The notes under the pieces: generated by a model | What the model was told of the DNA's origin: nothing | What the model saw: the letters and a program-made list of their open reading frames with translations, nothing else | The model's database searches: none | Assembly (NCBI RefSeq): GCF_025698545.1 | Contig: NC_068570.1 | Location: forward strand, 56,873,924-56,937,923 | Source of the DNA: Gossypium raimondii | Lineage: Eukaryota; Streptophyta; Magnoliopsida; Malvales; Malvaceae | Reading direction: 5' to 3' | DNA length: 64,000 nucleotides | In this document: one piece after another, positions 12,226-26,000 of the stretch | How the letters are laid out: every line of letters starts with the position of its first letter | Position numbering within the stretch: position 1 is the stretch's first letter | Program-made: the position numbers and the translations under genes

Positions 12226-14476
12226 ATACAGAAAGAATGAACAAAAAGGGATCCATATTTCAATAAAACCAAACAACACCATTCAATTTCCATGAAAATC
12301 AATCAAGAAACCAATGCAATTGGTAAAAGCAAACACTGTTTTTTACAAGTTTCAGACAAAAAGGAATTCAAAACATACCCAGAAAGGATGGAGATCAAGG
12401 AAATCTTGAGACCTAATCAAGAACCAAACAAGAAAGTCAAAACAAGAGACTCAATTTGCAAGGTTTGAAGTTAAAGAAACACCCCCACTTACAGGCAACC
12501 TTGTCAGAATTTTGAGATCAAAAACAAAATAAGTGAATAAAATATATATAGAACTTGCCACTAGTGAATACAATTCAAAAACGTTTACTAAATAAAAAGT
12601 CAAACAAACAGACAAATAAATACAGATGAATAAATGAATAAAAAGTTGAAGTTTTAAGAACTTTGATTTGTGAGAAGAAAAAGAGAACAAAGGAATGGTT
12701 TTTAATGCAAAAACAAGGTAAATAAGAAAAACCCAGATGCAAGTTAAGAACTTTGGAAATGAATATATTGTATTTTTAAAAGCTTATTAGCTTAAAACCC
12801 ATGTTGTTTGTTTAAAGAAATTTTACATGGCATAAACCATTAAAACATGGGAAAAAAAAAAAACCAAGCTTGTTGATTACACTATTGCTTTTTTACATGT
12901 TAGAGAAAACCTTACAGTTATCTGAGAGAGATTTTGTAAAGTGAAAAGTTGAAGTCTTGTGGAGGTGAAGGAGGGGTTGGTCAATGGTGGGTGTCAATTT
13001 AAGTTATGATTGGCAAGTGAGAAAATTGAAGATGAAAAAAAAGGAAACTTGGAAATTAAAAGATTGATAATAACCATATGTGGAATGGAATCCATGAATA
13101 TTACTGTGAATTCATTAAAAGGGTAAGGAAATTTTACTTGCAATTTCGTTTTCCTTTTTTTTTCTGTGGAAATTGGAAATTTTGCTTACAATTTTTTTAG
13201 TGGAATTGATTGATTTATTTATTATAGTTTAAGTAATTTTATTTTTTCCCTAAAAATAGTTATTTTATTTTTCTTTCTTTAGGATAAAAACTAGAAATAT
13301 TACCCACTTCTAAGAGTAGTTTTGTATTTTGTCCTTCTATAAAATAATAATTATATAAATGGAAGAAAAGCAAAGCAAAAATAAAGTTGTAAAATACTCT
13401 TAAATTATATTAAAATAATAAATAAATAAACTTTAACTTGCATGTGAAGCTTTTACTTCCACTACTCTATCTATTATAATAAATTATAATAATTAGTTTA
13501 TATGATTCGGTTGTATATATTAAATTTATAATATTATTTTAAATATATTTTAAAAATATGTATTAATAAATTGAAAAAGTAATGTAATTATAAAATACTT
13601 TTAAAAATATTTAACTAATTTAAAATGAGTTATACTAATGTGATTTAAATTTTAAAAATATTGAATATTGAAATAAGGGTGCGTACTTTGTTATTCCACA
13701 AAAACCTTACAAAATTGACATGTATTTTTTAAAAATATTTTTCTATATTCCTATAGAGCACTTGTCAACCCCTAATTTTGTTTGTGTAGTTTAAAAACTC
13801 TTCCGACAGACAGTGTATAAATAATCTTCTTTAAAATTATATAAAAATTCATTACAGTTTGAATATTAATATATTAGAATTTAAATAATATTACTAATAA
13901 TTTCTTACAAATTATTTGTTTTATATCCATTGTTAAATTAATTTATTTTAATGCTAAAATTTAGTTTTTGTAATTTTATATTTATCTTTTTCTACTTTAA
14001 TCAATAAATTTAATTAACTCTTATTATATTTAAAAATATAAATTTAATTTGATAAATGTTATTAATATGTGTCTTTTTTAAACTATATTTTAAGTTAAAC
14101 AAATTTAATATTCATTAATTTTAACATTATATCATTGAAAGTTAATTCAATTAAATAAAATCTTAAAATAAAGAGATAATTTCTTTAGAATCAACTTTAT
14201 ATTTAACATTTAAAAATTTAAACAAAATGTATGTGATAACTTAAAATTTTTAAAAGAGTAATTTACCCAATTTATATATATGATTTAACATATAAAAAGT
14301 ATTTAAAAAATTTAACAAAAGCCATGGAATATCTTAAAAATTAAAAGACAAGGAGTAAAAGAGTAATTTATCCAATTTGTAAATTAGTACTTCTAATGGA
14401 GAGTGTCGTGTGTCCAAAATATATATAATGTCAACACGACTATTATTTCCTTTTTTAGCCTCGTATTGCTATAGCA

Positions 14477-14497
14477 TATATATATATATATATATAT
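14477..14497. repeat. (TA)n microsatellite
   Basis: About ten TA units in the gene-free stretch upstream of HPAT. Confidence 0.9.
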
Positions 14498-15004
14498 GAT
14501 TAGAACGTGTTTGGAAAACCAATAATAATTAGTAGGCCTCACTAAATTGAATAAAATTGGACCATCCCATCTATACCATACAAATTTTAGAGAGATGATG
14601 AGAATTAGAGTAGTTATACAAGTAATTACAAACAATTATCGTATCTCTTTCCAATCATAACCATGATTTAACTTTAAAATTTATTTTATATAATAATAAT
14701 ATTTTAATTTTAAAATATATATTTTACAAATTAAATATTTTATTCACATTTTAACCTACTAAATAATGAATTAAATTACATAATATTTATTATTAATTAT
14801 TTTTACTTGGCTAATCAATAATAGCAGGACTATATGTTCAATGTTAGAGAGAGAATATCCCAACAAATATAAAAGGATAATTAAATAAAATTGTATAGAA
14901 TATTTATTCTTCTTATTAATTTTATTACTAATTGTATTATCAAATATAATAATTATACTTTCATGCAATTATCTCGTGATCTCCAAACACACTCTTATTT
15001 TATA

Positions 15005-15389
15005 GGGTTAACTACAAAAATAGTCACTTTTGTTTGCCTCATATTACATTTTAGTCACTTATGTTTGACGTCATTTACATTGTCGTTTTGTTACAAAGTA
15101 GTCACTCTACCGTTACCTCCCTAACGATAGTTCAAATGGGTTTTAAATACCAACTTAGATGTCCAGTTGTTGGGATGAAAATAGGTTTTTAATTAAATAA
15201 ATTTAATTTAGATTGCCACGTAGGACATCCAAGTCGGCATTTAAAACTCATTTAGATAGCCACATAGGACCGTTGTTAGGGAGGTAACGAAGCTTAACGG
15301 TAGAGTGACCACTTCGTAACAAAAAGATAATGTAAGTGACTAAATTGTAATTTGAAACAAATAAAAGTGACTATTTTTTTAGTTTATCC
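15005..15389. mobile_element. Mutator-type MITE, 385 bp, with 9-bp TSD
   Basis: The left end reads GGGTTAACTACAAAAATAGT and the inverted right end GGATAAACTAAAAAAATAGT. The two arms match imperfectly over well over 100 bases, including the shared blocks GTCACTCTACCGTTA and TTACCTCCCTAAC. The element is flanked by a perfect 9-bp duplication TATTTTATA (14996-15004 and 15390-15398), which is the Mutator-superfamily length. There is no coding capacity, so it is non-autonomous. The arms could fold into a long hairpin. Confidence 0.88.
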
Positions 15390-17012
15390 TATTTTATATT
15401 ATAAGCAACTTAACTTGTGTATTCGTTCCAATTAGATCCCAAAGATAATTTTCAAAATAATATATAATTATTTAATTTAAAAAGTAAATGATACTCGAAT
15501 CCGTATATTATTTATCATATTTATGGCATTTGGAATTGCATTGGGAAAATGGGAGCTGACTTGGTCCCCAACACATGCCTAATTTTTTAATGGCTAGATT
15601 TTTATTACTTTTTTAATTGCCAAACATAAATTAAATTTTCTCCCATGCCAAACATCAATTAAATTTAAAGTACTGGATCAATTCAATGCCTCCTCTTATT
15701 TTTTTTTAAAGAATTATGATTTAATTTAAATAAAATTTTATAATTAAATAATAACTCTAACCTGACTTGAATTTTTAAATCCTTGTATAGGTTGAACGAG
15801 TATCCCAATTGATCTCTATAGTCTTTTTCTTTCTTTATTATGTAGGATTTGATATAACAAAAACACATTGTTAATGATTTTAAAAACAAATTATGATATT
15901 TAAAAATAATAATTTAAAAATATCCAATTACAATTATATATTATAAACTCGAAAAAATCATAAGATGATTGTTATTATATAGCTATAAATGAACAGAACG
16001 TTTGACAAACTACTAGTGACAGTGAACCATTCAAATAATATATTTATTAAGCTAAATAAATGAGGAGGAACGAATAATTTATGTTCATTTATGTTCAAAT
16101 TCAAACTTCTTTGTAGATTTGCTCATCAGATCATTTATAAACTATTTTTTCAAAAATAATATTTTCCTACAAAAATATTAATCGAATATGCTCACGAACA
16201 TTAATCCAACTAAGTCAAAAACTTAAACAGACACGAACCCAACATAAACAGCTTCAAACATAAACAAACAAACATGAACAAAATTTTGTTCGTTTGAGCC
16301 TTATTTATCCCGATATATCCTTTAAACTTCAAAGTTATTTAATTAAAAGAATATCAATTTCGAGAAAACAAATTACTATAATTATAGATTTAATTATTTC
16401 AATTTTGAAAATCTGTAAAACATAAAAAAATAAATAGAAAGCACAACACAATACAAAAGAATAATACAAACACAACAAAGATGCACGAATATGAATTTAT
16501 TACAGTATTAAAACTTATATAAATATATAATATGTTACACAAGTATGACACTAAGAAATAATGAATTGCCAGAAATCAACATTTTATTATAAAATATAAA
16601 TAGGATCAAATGATAGTGTGATTTAGAAAGAGTTATGAGAACAAAACTTTCGGTGCTGTACAGAGATAAACCCTAAATCAAGTGCAAATATCTACTAGCT
16701 TATACTATTTGATGTGATCTTCCACTCATGTCCGAAAATTCAAGAGCTAAACGCTTATGTTGAATTTCTAACATCGGACCAATTGCGATCACGGACACAT
16801 TTTCAGTCTCATCGCATCTGTTACGGTGGCGGATTGATGACCGAGTCGAAATCGTGAAATAACGATCATAACTTATCTCTCTATTTAGTTACCCGATCTG
16901 AGGCATGCGATAGGATCAGTTTAGAGATCCAAAACTCAATGTGGATATGTGAACTTAATGTCTCTCAATCAACTCAGGCAAGATTGGTAAGGAAAAGATT
17001 CGTAGTATGGCA

Positions 17013-20000
17013 TTACCATGGCTCGGAGTTGTTGCCAAGAAAATTACGGCCATAAATCGGTTGGCACCAGTCTTCCTCCATTGCAATGAGATTCAGACGC
17101 ACAAACAATTTCTGAACAGCTTCCTCTTCTAGAATGCTAACTGAATTTGTTGACCTACTTTGTGAGGAGGAAGGACTCTGCAATAAGTTTATTGAACTTC
17201 TTTATCTCAGTCCGTAAAAATCGAAATTAAAAGTCACATATTGACATCACACTGAATTTTACCTTTGCATCTTGGTACAACCTGAGGTATTTCAGAGACT
17301 GCTGGTATAATCCACAATGGTAGAGGAGAATGCTGTAATCTCTAATTTCTTTTGGATCGGTTTTTAGAAGAATGAGACGTTCACATGCTGCAATGAGAGT
17401 ACATTAACCGCAATATTGCATTTCAAACGTATACAGGCAAACAAGTTTAGGAGGAAAAGACATTTGAGGGGGAAAACAAAGAAATTTTGTTTAAAGCAGG
17501 AGCAAAGTAATCCAAAAGCATAGGGAAGGACAAAGAAAGTTAACAGCTAAGCAGAACCTTGAGCTGACAAACTATATTATTCGAACTCAAGTGTGTTTCG
17601 GATATGGAAATATGTTGGAAATGGGTATTTTCAATTTTTTTCTAGGTTTTTCAATGTATTTGATGGATCCTAGGAAGTTCATATCCCCATAGACTCATAT
17701 CCGTATACTTATATGGGTTGGACATGAGTACTTCAAGAAAATATAAGTTTCGGAGCAACATGACTGACAAGTAAAATGAGAAGAAGACTAAATGCTTAGA
17801 CTAGAAATGGTGCAAAAATCTTCTTCCACTGCAATGTAGAGAATGTAGAGAAAGGGTGTGTTTGGTTGAGTGGAAAAGTGAGGATGAAAAAAATGGAAAA
17901 AAGAAATTGAGAGTGTTTGATAAGAAAAAGAAGTGAGAATGATATGTGGAGGGAAAAATCAGGTCAGATCATTCAGTTATTAAGTTAGATTTCAGTTAGG
18001 TTGGGTCAAGTTAAGGGTAAAAAATTTGGGTTAGCTTTTGCCACCTCTAGACTATCACGTGTTCATGTATATTATGTTAGGGGATAATTTTGTTGCTGTA
18101 ATTGGATTCAAATCTGTTATTTCGGTTATGTTTATGCTTTTGTAGTTAGTAAAACGCATTGTTTAGGGACCTAATTTAATGAAACGATGTGTTTTGGGTT
18201 TAAGGTTGAAATGGGGCGTATTGATGAGGGTAAAATGTCACCGTTAAAAGAAACGGTGCGGTTCAAGCCTATAACTGGCCATAACGATTTCTAACTGAAT
18301 TTCAAATCAGCTGTGGCCTCTCTCTCTCGTGTTTAACAGCAGAGGAGAGGGGAAGAATGGATCATCGAATTCAGTTATTGAATTAAAAGTTTGCTTTCTT
18401 CTCTCCCTTTCTACTCTTGCTTTCTGTTTTCTGTTTTCTCCCTACTTTCCGGAATTTGATCTTATCAAATGTATCAGAGCTTAGCGATTGTCTACGGCCG
18501 ATGACGGGATCTCCACCCGATTGCAGAAGGAAGTTACCCATCTTCAGCAGGAGATGGCCAAGCTTCAGACTGAGTTTTCTCAATGGGACACTTGTATGGA
18601 GGGGCGTTTCAAGGAACTAAAGGAGGATTTTTGAGGGGAGCTCAAGTCAGAATTTCAAGGGCTATTCGAGCAATACCTGGGTCGTTTGGCTGGTTCTTCT
18701 GTGGCTGGTCAGTCATCAAACAAGGGCAAGGGGATCTTGGGTGGACCTCCAACAGGCTTTCCCCCTAAGGAGTCTTTGCCAACTTCTCCTAGGGTGTATA
18801 TAGGCAGTTTGAGCCCTTCCCACCATTCAGACAGTATGAAGACCGTTTCAAAAGCTTAAAAGTTTGGAGTGCTTCAATTTAATGGAAATGCTTTTCGTGC
18901 TTGGTGGGCCAAGTTGGAGCAGTACTTTGAGGCTGAGGGAATTGCTGCCAACACTCGAGTCAGAACAGTTATGTTGCCTTTGGAGGGTAAGACCCTTGAC
19001 TGGCATCACTTTTACACTAAACGCCAGGGAGGTTTTCACATGTTAACCTGGGATTCTTATGCCCAAAGCCTACGAAAACGTTTTGGGTCAAGTGTCCTTC
19101 AGGATCCAATTACAGATCTAGTGTCTTGGAGGCAAGTGGGTTCAGTGGATCAATATCATGACACATTAGTCAGCCTTTTGAATCAACTGCACCTACCAGA
19201 GACTTATGCTTAAGCATATTCATCCACAATATGAAGGCTAAAATTGGGCAGTACCTACAACTTTTTAAACCCAAGTCTCTAGTGGACGATATTTGGATAG
19301 CTAGGTACGTGAAAAACATCCTCAACAACACTTCCAAGCATGGGCTCTTGTCTGGATGGTGAGTATCTTCTTGAGCACCTCCCTTATCTGCCTTGAGTTC
19401 TAGTGCTTCCAAGGCTTCTGTCGCAACAATTCCTATCACTCAGACCAATGGTACTGCAAGCTTTGAGGGCCAGACTAAGGGGCCAACTAGATCCTTGTCT
19501 TTAGTTGAAATTGAGGCCAGGAAGAGAAATGACCTGTGCTTTTGGTGTGGAGCCAAATATAATATTGGCCATAAATGTGTGAAGCCTCAACTCTATCAAC
19601 TCTTGTTGGATCCCTGCATAGAGGGAGAAGGGGAAGAGTTCCATTGATCAACTTGAGGATCCCACCCTAGCTGAGGAGACTGCTCAAGGGCCAGTACTAT
19701 CCTTGCATGCCATCCAAGGATCCCAAGGGCTCAACACTATGAGAGTGGTAGCATGCTTTGGAAATGCCAAGGTTATCATCTTGGTTGATTCAAGTAGCAC
19801 TCACAACTTTATTAGTGGTAAGTTAGTGAGACAGTTGTCTTTGCCAGTTAAATGAGTAGGCTGAAAGTTACAGTTGCTAATGGAGGGATCTTGTCTGCTT
19901 GTGGAATCTGTAGAGGGGTGAATTGGAGGACTCAAACCACTAGTTTCCATACTGAGTTCTTTGTGCTTCCTTTGAAGGGCTGTGATTTGGTACTAGTTGT

Positions 20001-23000
20001 TCAAAGGTTACTTTCTTTAGGGACCATTGCTTGGGAATTTAGCTCTTTGACCATGCAGTTTGTTTATGAAGGGCAGCAATGTGTGTTGAAAGGGATACAG
20101 CCTGGCACTATCCAACTCCTGGAGGAAACTCAGTCCACCAAATATTTTTCTGTGGTTGGCCAAACTTTGGGACCTTGTGCAATGGTGCTGACTACACCAG
20201 TGCAGGCATCACGACAGTCAGCATTGTTAATGACAGCTACTTCCACCTCTGATGAGCTGCAATTATTATTGGAGTATGGGGATATTTTCCAGGAACCTAC
20301 AGGCCTACCATCCTCTCATTTACAAGACCACAAAATACCCTTAAAGGATGAAACTTCAGTGGTCAATATTAGGCCCTATAGGTACCCTACTGTGCATAAA
20401 AATGAGATGAGGAAATTGATTCAAGAAATGTTGCAGGTAGGGATTATCCGAACAACAATAGCTCTTTTGCTTCCCCCATTGTGATGGTTAAGAAAAATGA
20501 TGGTAGTTGGAGGCTGCGTGTGGACTATAGACAACTGAATCAATTGACCATCAAGGATAGGTTTCCTATCCCTATCATTGAAGAGCTTTTGGATGAATTG
20601 GGTCAAGCAGTGTTTTTTTCCAAGTTGAACCTTAGGTCAGGCTACCACCAAATCAAAATGTGGGAGCCTAACATCCATAAGACCGCTTTCAGGACACATG
20701 AGGGGTACTATCAGTTTTTGGTCATGCCCTTTGGCCTAACCAATGCACCCTCCAATTTTCGGGCCCTGGTGAATTCAATCTTCAAGCCCTTGCTGAGGAA
20801 ATTTGTTTTGGTTTTCTTTGATGATATTTTGGTGTATCAAAGTCTTGGCAAGATCATTTGTTACACCTTAGAAGAGTTTTTGATATCTTGAGAAACCAGC
20901 AACTGTTTGCCAAGAGGAGTAAGTGTCCATTTGGCTCTACTGGAATTGAATATTTGGAACATGTCATTTCCCATGGGAAGGTGGCCATGGATCATTCTAA
21001 GGTGGAGAGTGTCATGTCTTGGCATACTCCTCAACCAGTTAAGGAGCTCAGAGGGTTTTTGGGGCTTTTAGGTTACTATAAGAGGTTCATTAAAGACTAT
21101 GGCACCCTAGGCAAAGCCCTTGACTGATCTCCTTAAGAAGGGTGAGTGGGGCTGGTCACTGCAGGCTGACAAAGCCTTTCTGGCACTGAAATGTGCTCTA
21201 AACACTGCCCAGTCCTTGCCTTGCCTGATTTTCACCTTGACTTCTGCATTGATGCTGATGCCAGCAGTTTGGGAGTGGGACCTGTCCTTCATCAACAAGG
21301 GCACCCTATTGCCTTTTTTTGTAAGGCCCTTGGAATGAGGCATCAATCATTGTTTATCTATGAGAAGGAGATGTCGGCAGCCCTTTTGGCTGTCAAGAAG
21401 TGGCATCCCTACTTGGTGGGCCGCCGATTTCGCATCAGGACAGATCATCAAAGCCTGAGGTTCCTTTCTGACCAGCACGCCATCACACCTTTCCAGCAGA
21501 AATGGGTAGCCAACACTAATGTGGTGGTTGATGCCCTTTCAAGACAGCCTAGCAGTTTAGAGGGCCAATTACTTCAGATGGTAGGTAGCTCAGTTATCTC
21601 TAGGCTGTTCACTCAGTGCAGCTTTCTTGGCAGAATGATCCCAAGCTCAGCAAGTTATGTCTCGAGCTCCAACACCAACCCTCCTCTCATCCTAAGTACA
21701 CATGGGATGGTCGATTCTTGAGAAGAAAAGGGAAGTTAGTGGTGGGAAATGATCGAGAACTCCAACAGGAATTATTCTCATACTTCCATGAGAGTGTTGC
21801 AAGAGGGCACTCGGGCATCCATGCTACTTGCCACAGGCTGGCCAGTTTGGTTTATTGGAAGGGACCGAATTCTGCTGTTAAACAATGGGTGAAAGAGTTT
21901 GCAGTGTGTCGAAGGTGCAAGTATGAAACTTCAGCTCATCTAGGCCTTCTCCAACCCTTAACCATTCCTACCAAGGCTTGGTCTGAAGTTAGCATGAACG
22001 TCATTGAAGACCTCCCTTCTTCCAAGGGCAATGGCACAATTCTGGTGGTTGTGGACCTGTCCCACCCTTTTTCTGCTATGATTGTGGCTCAAGCTTATAT
22101 TGATAACATCTATAAGCTTCATGGCCTCCCAGATTCTATAGTCTCTGATAGGGATAAAGTTTTTATTAGTTCTTTTTGGCAGGAACTTTTCAGGAAACTG
22201 GGAACCCGGTTGCACCTATCCATAGCTTACCACCCAGAGAGTAATGGCCAGACTGAGGTGCTTAATAGGTGTTTGGAGGGTTACCTACGCTGCATGACAA
22301 GATAAAGGCCAGGGGACTGGTTTTGCTGAATCTCTTTGGCAGAATGGTGGTACAAATCCACCTTTCATTCTGCTATCCAGATGACCCCTTATGAGGCTTT
22401 GTATGGCCAAGCTCCACAGCAACATTTGCCTTACTTGGCAGGCTCTTCCATTGTGGATTGTGTGGATCGCAGCTTACAACAATGAGAAGCAGCCAAGCAC
22501 CTCCTGCGATACCATCTTAAAAGGGCTCAAGACCGGATGAAACACTTTGCTGATCAGAGGAGTGACCGTAGTTTCCAGGTGGGCGATTGGGTCTATCTGA
22601 AACTGCAGCCCTATAGGCAACACTCACTGAGGAAGCTAATCAACCAGAAGCTCTCCCCCAAATTTTTTGGCCCTTTCCTGGTTAAGGCTAAGGTAGGAAC
22701 CGTGGCCTGTACTCTCCAGCTGTCAACTGAGTCTAGGATACATCCTACTTTCCATGTATCCCAGCTCAAGCACCATGTTGGCAAACAACCGGTCCAATCC
22801 ACCTTACCTCTTGAAGGGCATGATGGCATGATACCTAAGGAGCCCATTCGCATCCTCAATTGTCGCATGGTGAAGAGAGATAACCAGGTTGTCACTGAGG
22901 TGTTAGTTGAATGGGTTAATACCTTTCCTAAAGATGCTACATGGGAGGTCTTACATGAGATGCAACAGTGGTATCCAGCTTTTGATCCTTGAGGACAAGG

Positions 23001-26000
23001 ATCTCTTCAAACAGGGGAGTACTTGTTAAGGGATAATTTTGTTGCTGTAATTGGATTCAAATTTCTGTTATTTCGGTTATGTTTCTTTCTTTGTTTTGTT
23101 TCTGTTATTGTAGTTAGTAAAACGCATTGTTTAGGGACCTAATTTAATGAAACAGTGTGTTCTGGGTTTAAGGCTGAAACGGGGCATATTGGCTGAGGGT
23201 AGAATGTCACCGTTTAATGAAACGGTGAGTTTCAAGTCTACAGCTGGCCGTAATGGCTTCTAATTAAAATTCAAACCAGCTGTGACCTCTCTCTCTCGTG
23301 CATTTAACAGCAGAGGAGAGGGGAAGAATGGATCATCGAATTCAGTTATTGAATGAAAAGTTTGCTTTCTTCTCTCCCTCTCTGCTCTTGCTTTCTGTTT
23401 TCTCCCTACTTTCTGCAATTTGATCTTATCATATTACTAGGGAAATGGAAATATACTCATGCAACATCTTCTACATTCGTACCAGACAAAGCACGCCTCA
23501 TATCCCCAAAACGTACACTGGTCCAAACACCCCGTTCTAGCCTATGTTGAGCAGCCTTTGCAGATGCAAGCTGATAGGCACTACAAGAAACCAAATACGA
23601 AATTATAACCTAAAACTTCAAAAGTAGATACTAAAACAACATTAAATTGCAATACAGATTACATACCTCTCTTGACTGCCATTAGGGTCATCTACACAAT
23701 TGGCAGCATGGGCAGCCCTTAAGAATAAACTATCAACATGATCATGTTGAAATGGCCAGAAAGCAGCCTTCAAGTTTCTTAAAACCTGTAATCATGATAG
23801 TATTTGAGAAAAACCGAAAATAGAAAAGAAGGCCAAAGGTGACTAAATTGAAGCTAAATCTCCCACAATTGCTCAAAACTCAAAAGACCAATGCCATATT
23901 AGAACTTCTTGTAAAGAATATAAACAAAGTTTAAACCAAGCTACCTGTGAGTGTCAAATACAAGTCTAAGTCCTACATAGGTATGTTCAATATTCTTTTT
24001 TCTAATTTTTAAAATATATTTGGGGAACCGTATCCTCGTATCCATTTTTCAATGTGTTGGATATGGGTGTTGGGCCCAACACACTTCAAAGAAACTGAAA
24101 AATCTGAGCAACATAGCGAACTACAACACCAGTTATGACATCACATAAACGAAGTTGAATCTAAAACGGCACCATTGACTTCTCATGGAACATAGGAGAA
24201 AAAGAATAGTGAAAGAGAAATTACATAATTAATCAAATAATTAGCAATTACATATCAGTTTCTTCTTTTCTTTGTACTGTGAAAAGCCCATGCAGACAAA
24301 GCTTATATCCACATCTAAACCAGGCTACCTGTGAGTGTCAAATACAAGTCTGAGTCCTACATAGGTATGTTCAATTATTTTCTAAATTTTTAAATATATT
24401 TGGGGAACCATATGCTTGTATCCATGTCTGAATGTGTCGGATATGGGTGCAGGACACAACACTTCAAAGAAAATGAAAACTTGGAGCAACATAGCAAACT
24501 ACAACACCAGTTATGACATCACATAAATGAAGTTGAAATCTAAAACAGCAACATTGACTTCTCATGAAACATAAGAGAACAAAAATAGTAAGAGAAAGGA
24601 TATAATTTTAATAAAATAATTAGCTATCATTTTACATATTAGTTTCTTCTTTTCTTTGTACTGTAAAAAGCCCATGCAGACAAAGTAGAAAGCTTATATC
24701 CAAGTTATCATCCATTTTTTCAACTCATTTTGAACTTGCCCAGACTTGATACTAAATTATCAAAAGCCAAAAAAAAAAAGTGGGAAAAACAGAGATGCGG
24801 TCAAAACTTAGTACATAGAAATTTAAGGAGCCAAACGGCCAAGAGTATAAATGTCACCTTCTCCAATAGAATTTGTACGGTCATTATGTGTGGCTGATCA
24901 GATTCTTTGCTCTTTTGCTTATCATAGGCTCTCGGAAGACCATAATGATCATGTGGGAAAAAAATCTCTACATCAAAATCCAAAAGGCCCCACAAGCGAA
25001 ACATTTTCAGGATCTCACTATGTATGAGCGAAAGCATTAAAGCAGAACCTGAACGATGTGTCAAAACCTGCTCAAAGCTTAAGATTAATTAACAAAAAAT
25101 ATCCCTACAAAATGATATGCCCTTCAGAAGAGAATATAAAATAATAAGATAGAAGGCTATATTTCATACTGAGTGAAGATAAAGGGCTCGTGGCTCTGCA
25201 AGGTTCTTGGCACTAGATCTTCGGAATCCCTTTGAAAAAGTTAAAGGATTGACCAATTAGAAAAAGTAGAGTAGACTATCGCATTAATAGTTAAGAAACT
25301 AAGCAACTAAAAGAACATAAATCTTTATTTCGAATATAAAAGTAAAACTAAAGAAGCATAGACGCTACACTGTTCATTACCACATACAATTCCTTGAATT
25401 CAATAGAGTTAATATTAGTTAGTAGAAATAAGAATAACTTTGTTATAGTCAAAAGATTTGAAAACGACATAAATAACATTAACAGCAGCAAGGCATTATG
25501 TTATAAGCAATTAAAAGTTTTATTGTAAGTACCTTTTTGACATATAGATATTTCTCTATGCTCTCCAGAAAATTCTCCCGTGACGACCTAGACAATGAGT
25601 TATAGTGAGAGCAATAGCCCAAGGAAAGATCATCCAATCTTTCAAGAAAAGCATCCACTGGTAAAGGAACAGAGGAGTGCGAAATGAGAGAATCATCCTC
25701 TGCTGCTATGTAAAGAGCTGTTCTTCCAAGATCAACACGTCTATTTATGCTAATACTTGTTTCTCTCTCGACATTGGATAATTCATTAATTTGCGAAATA
25801 AAACCCTTCCTCGCCTCCTGCTCAAAAATCAATTAAAAAAAATAAAAATTTTAGATTTAAACTTAAACAAGTAACTAACTAGATCAAACTTGATATATCA
25901 TTAAAATTGCCATTGAACTTAACTATGGTGTTTCCTAATTTTGGATATGTGAAACTCTATCGGACTTGAATGAAAAACTGGAACATAAATCTCAACCTCT

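Larger units (their letters stand above)
12226..17012. other. Large gene-free AT-rich stretch upstream of HPAT
   Basis: The HPAT leader and promoter should lie in about 11840-13000, reading leftward; the exact transcript start could not be placed. From 13.2 to 16.6 kb the DNA is very AT-rich with no credible exon. It contains a (TA)n run near 14477-14497, a 385-bp Mutator-type MITE at 15005-15389, and a degenerate segment near 15990-16320 whose two ends (AACGTTTGAC... and ...GTTCGTTTGAGCC) hint at another decayed inverted-repeat element. The SirB1 3' UTR should lie just left of 17013. Confidence 0.55.
18075..23431 (+). mobile_element. Full-length Ty3/gypsy chromovirus (coding-dead), 5.36 kb
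   Basis: Two LTRs (18075-18467 and 23024-23431) start TGTTA and end TTATCA. They are flanked by the 5-bp duplication TATTA (18070-18074 and 23432-23436). A primer-binding site for initiator Met tRNA follows the 5' LTR. The internal order is gag, protease, reverse transcriptase, RNase H, integrase and a C-terminal chromodomain, which defines a Ty3/gypsy chromovirus. The short LTRs and small size are most like the Reina group (inference). The reading frame is broken by stops and frameshifts in gag, protease-RT, RT-RNase H and integrase. The LTRs differ at roughly 30-40 positions plus indels, so the insertion is old. It lies antisense within an intron of the SirB1-like gene. Confidence 0.95.
23935..24700. 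repeat. Tandem duplication of about 375 bp in a SirB1 intron
   Basis: Two adjacent units (about 23935-24310 and 24318-24700) share the same order of landmarks: a MITE-like copy beginning CTACCTGTGAGTGTCAAATA, then TTATGACATCACATAA, GACTTCTCATG, TTTCTTCTTTTCTTTGTACT and AAGCCCATGCAGACAAAG. They differ by scattered substitutions and small indels, so the duplication is not recent. Both lie within the intron between exons 24858 and 23785 and do not touch coding sequence. Confidence 0.85.
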
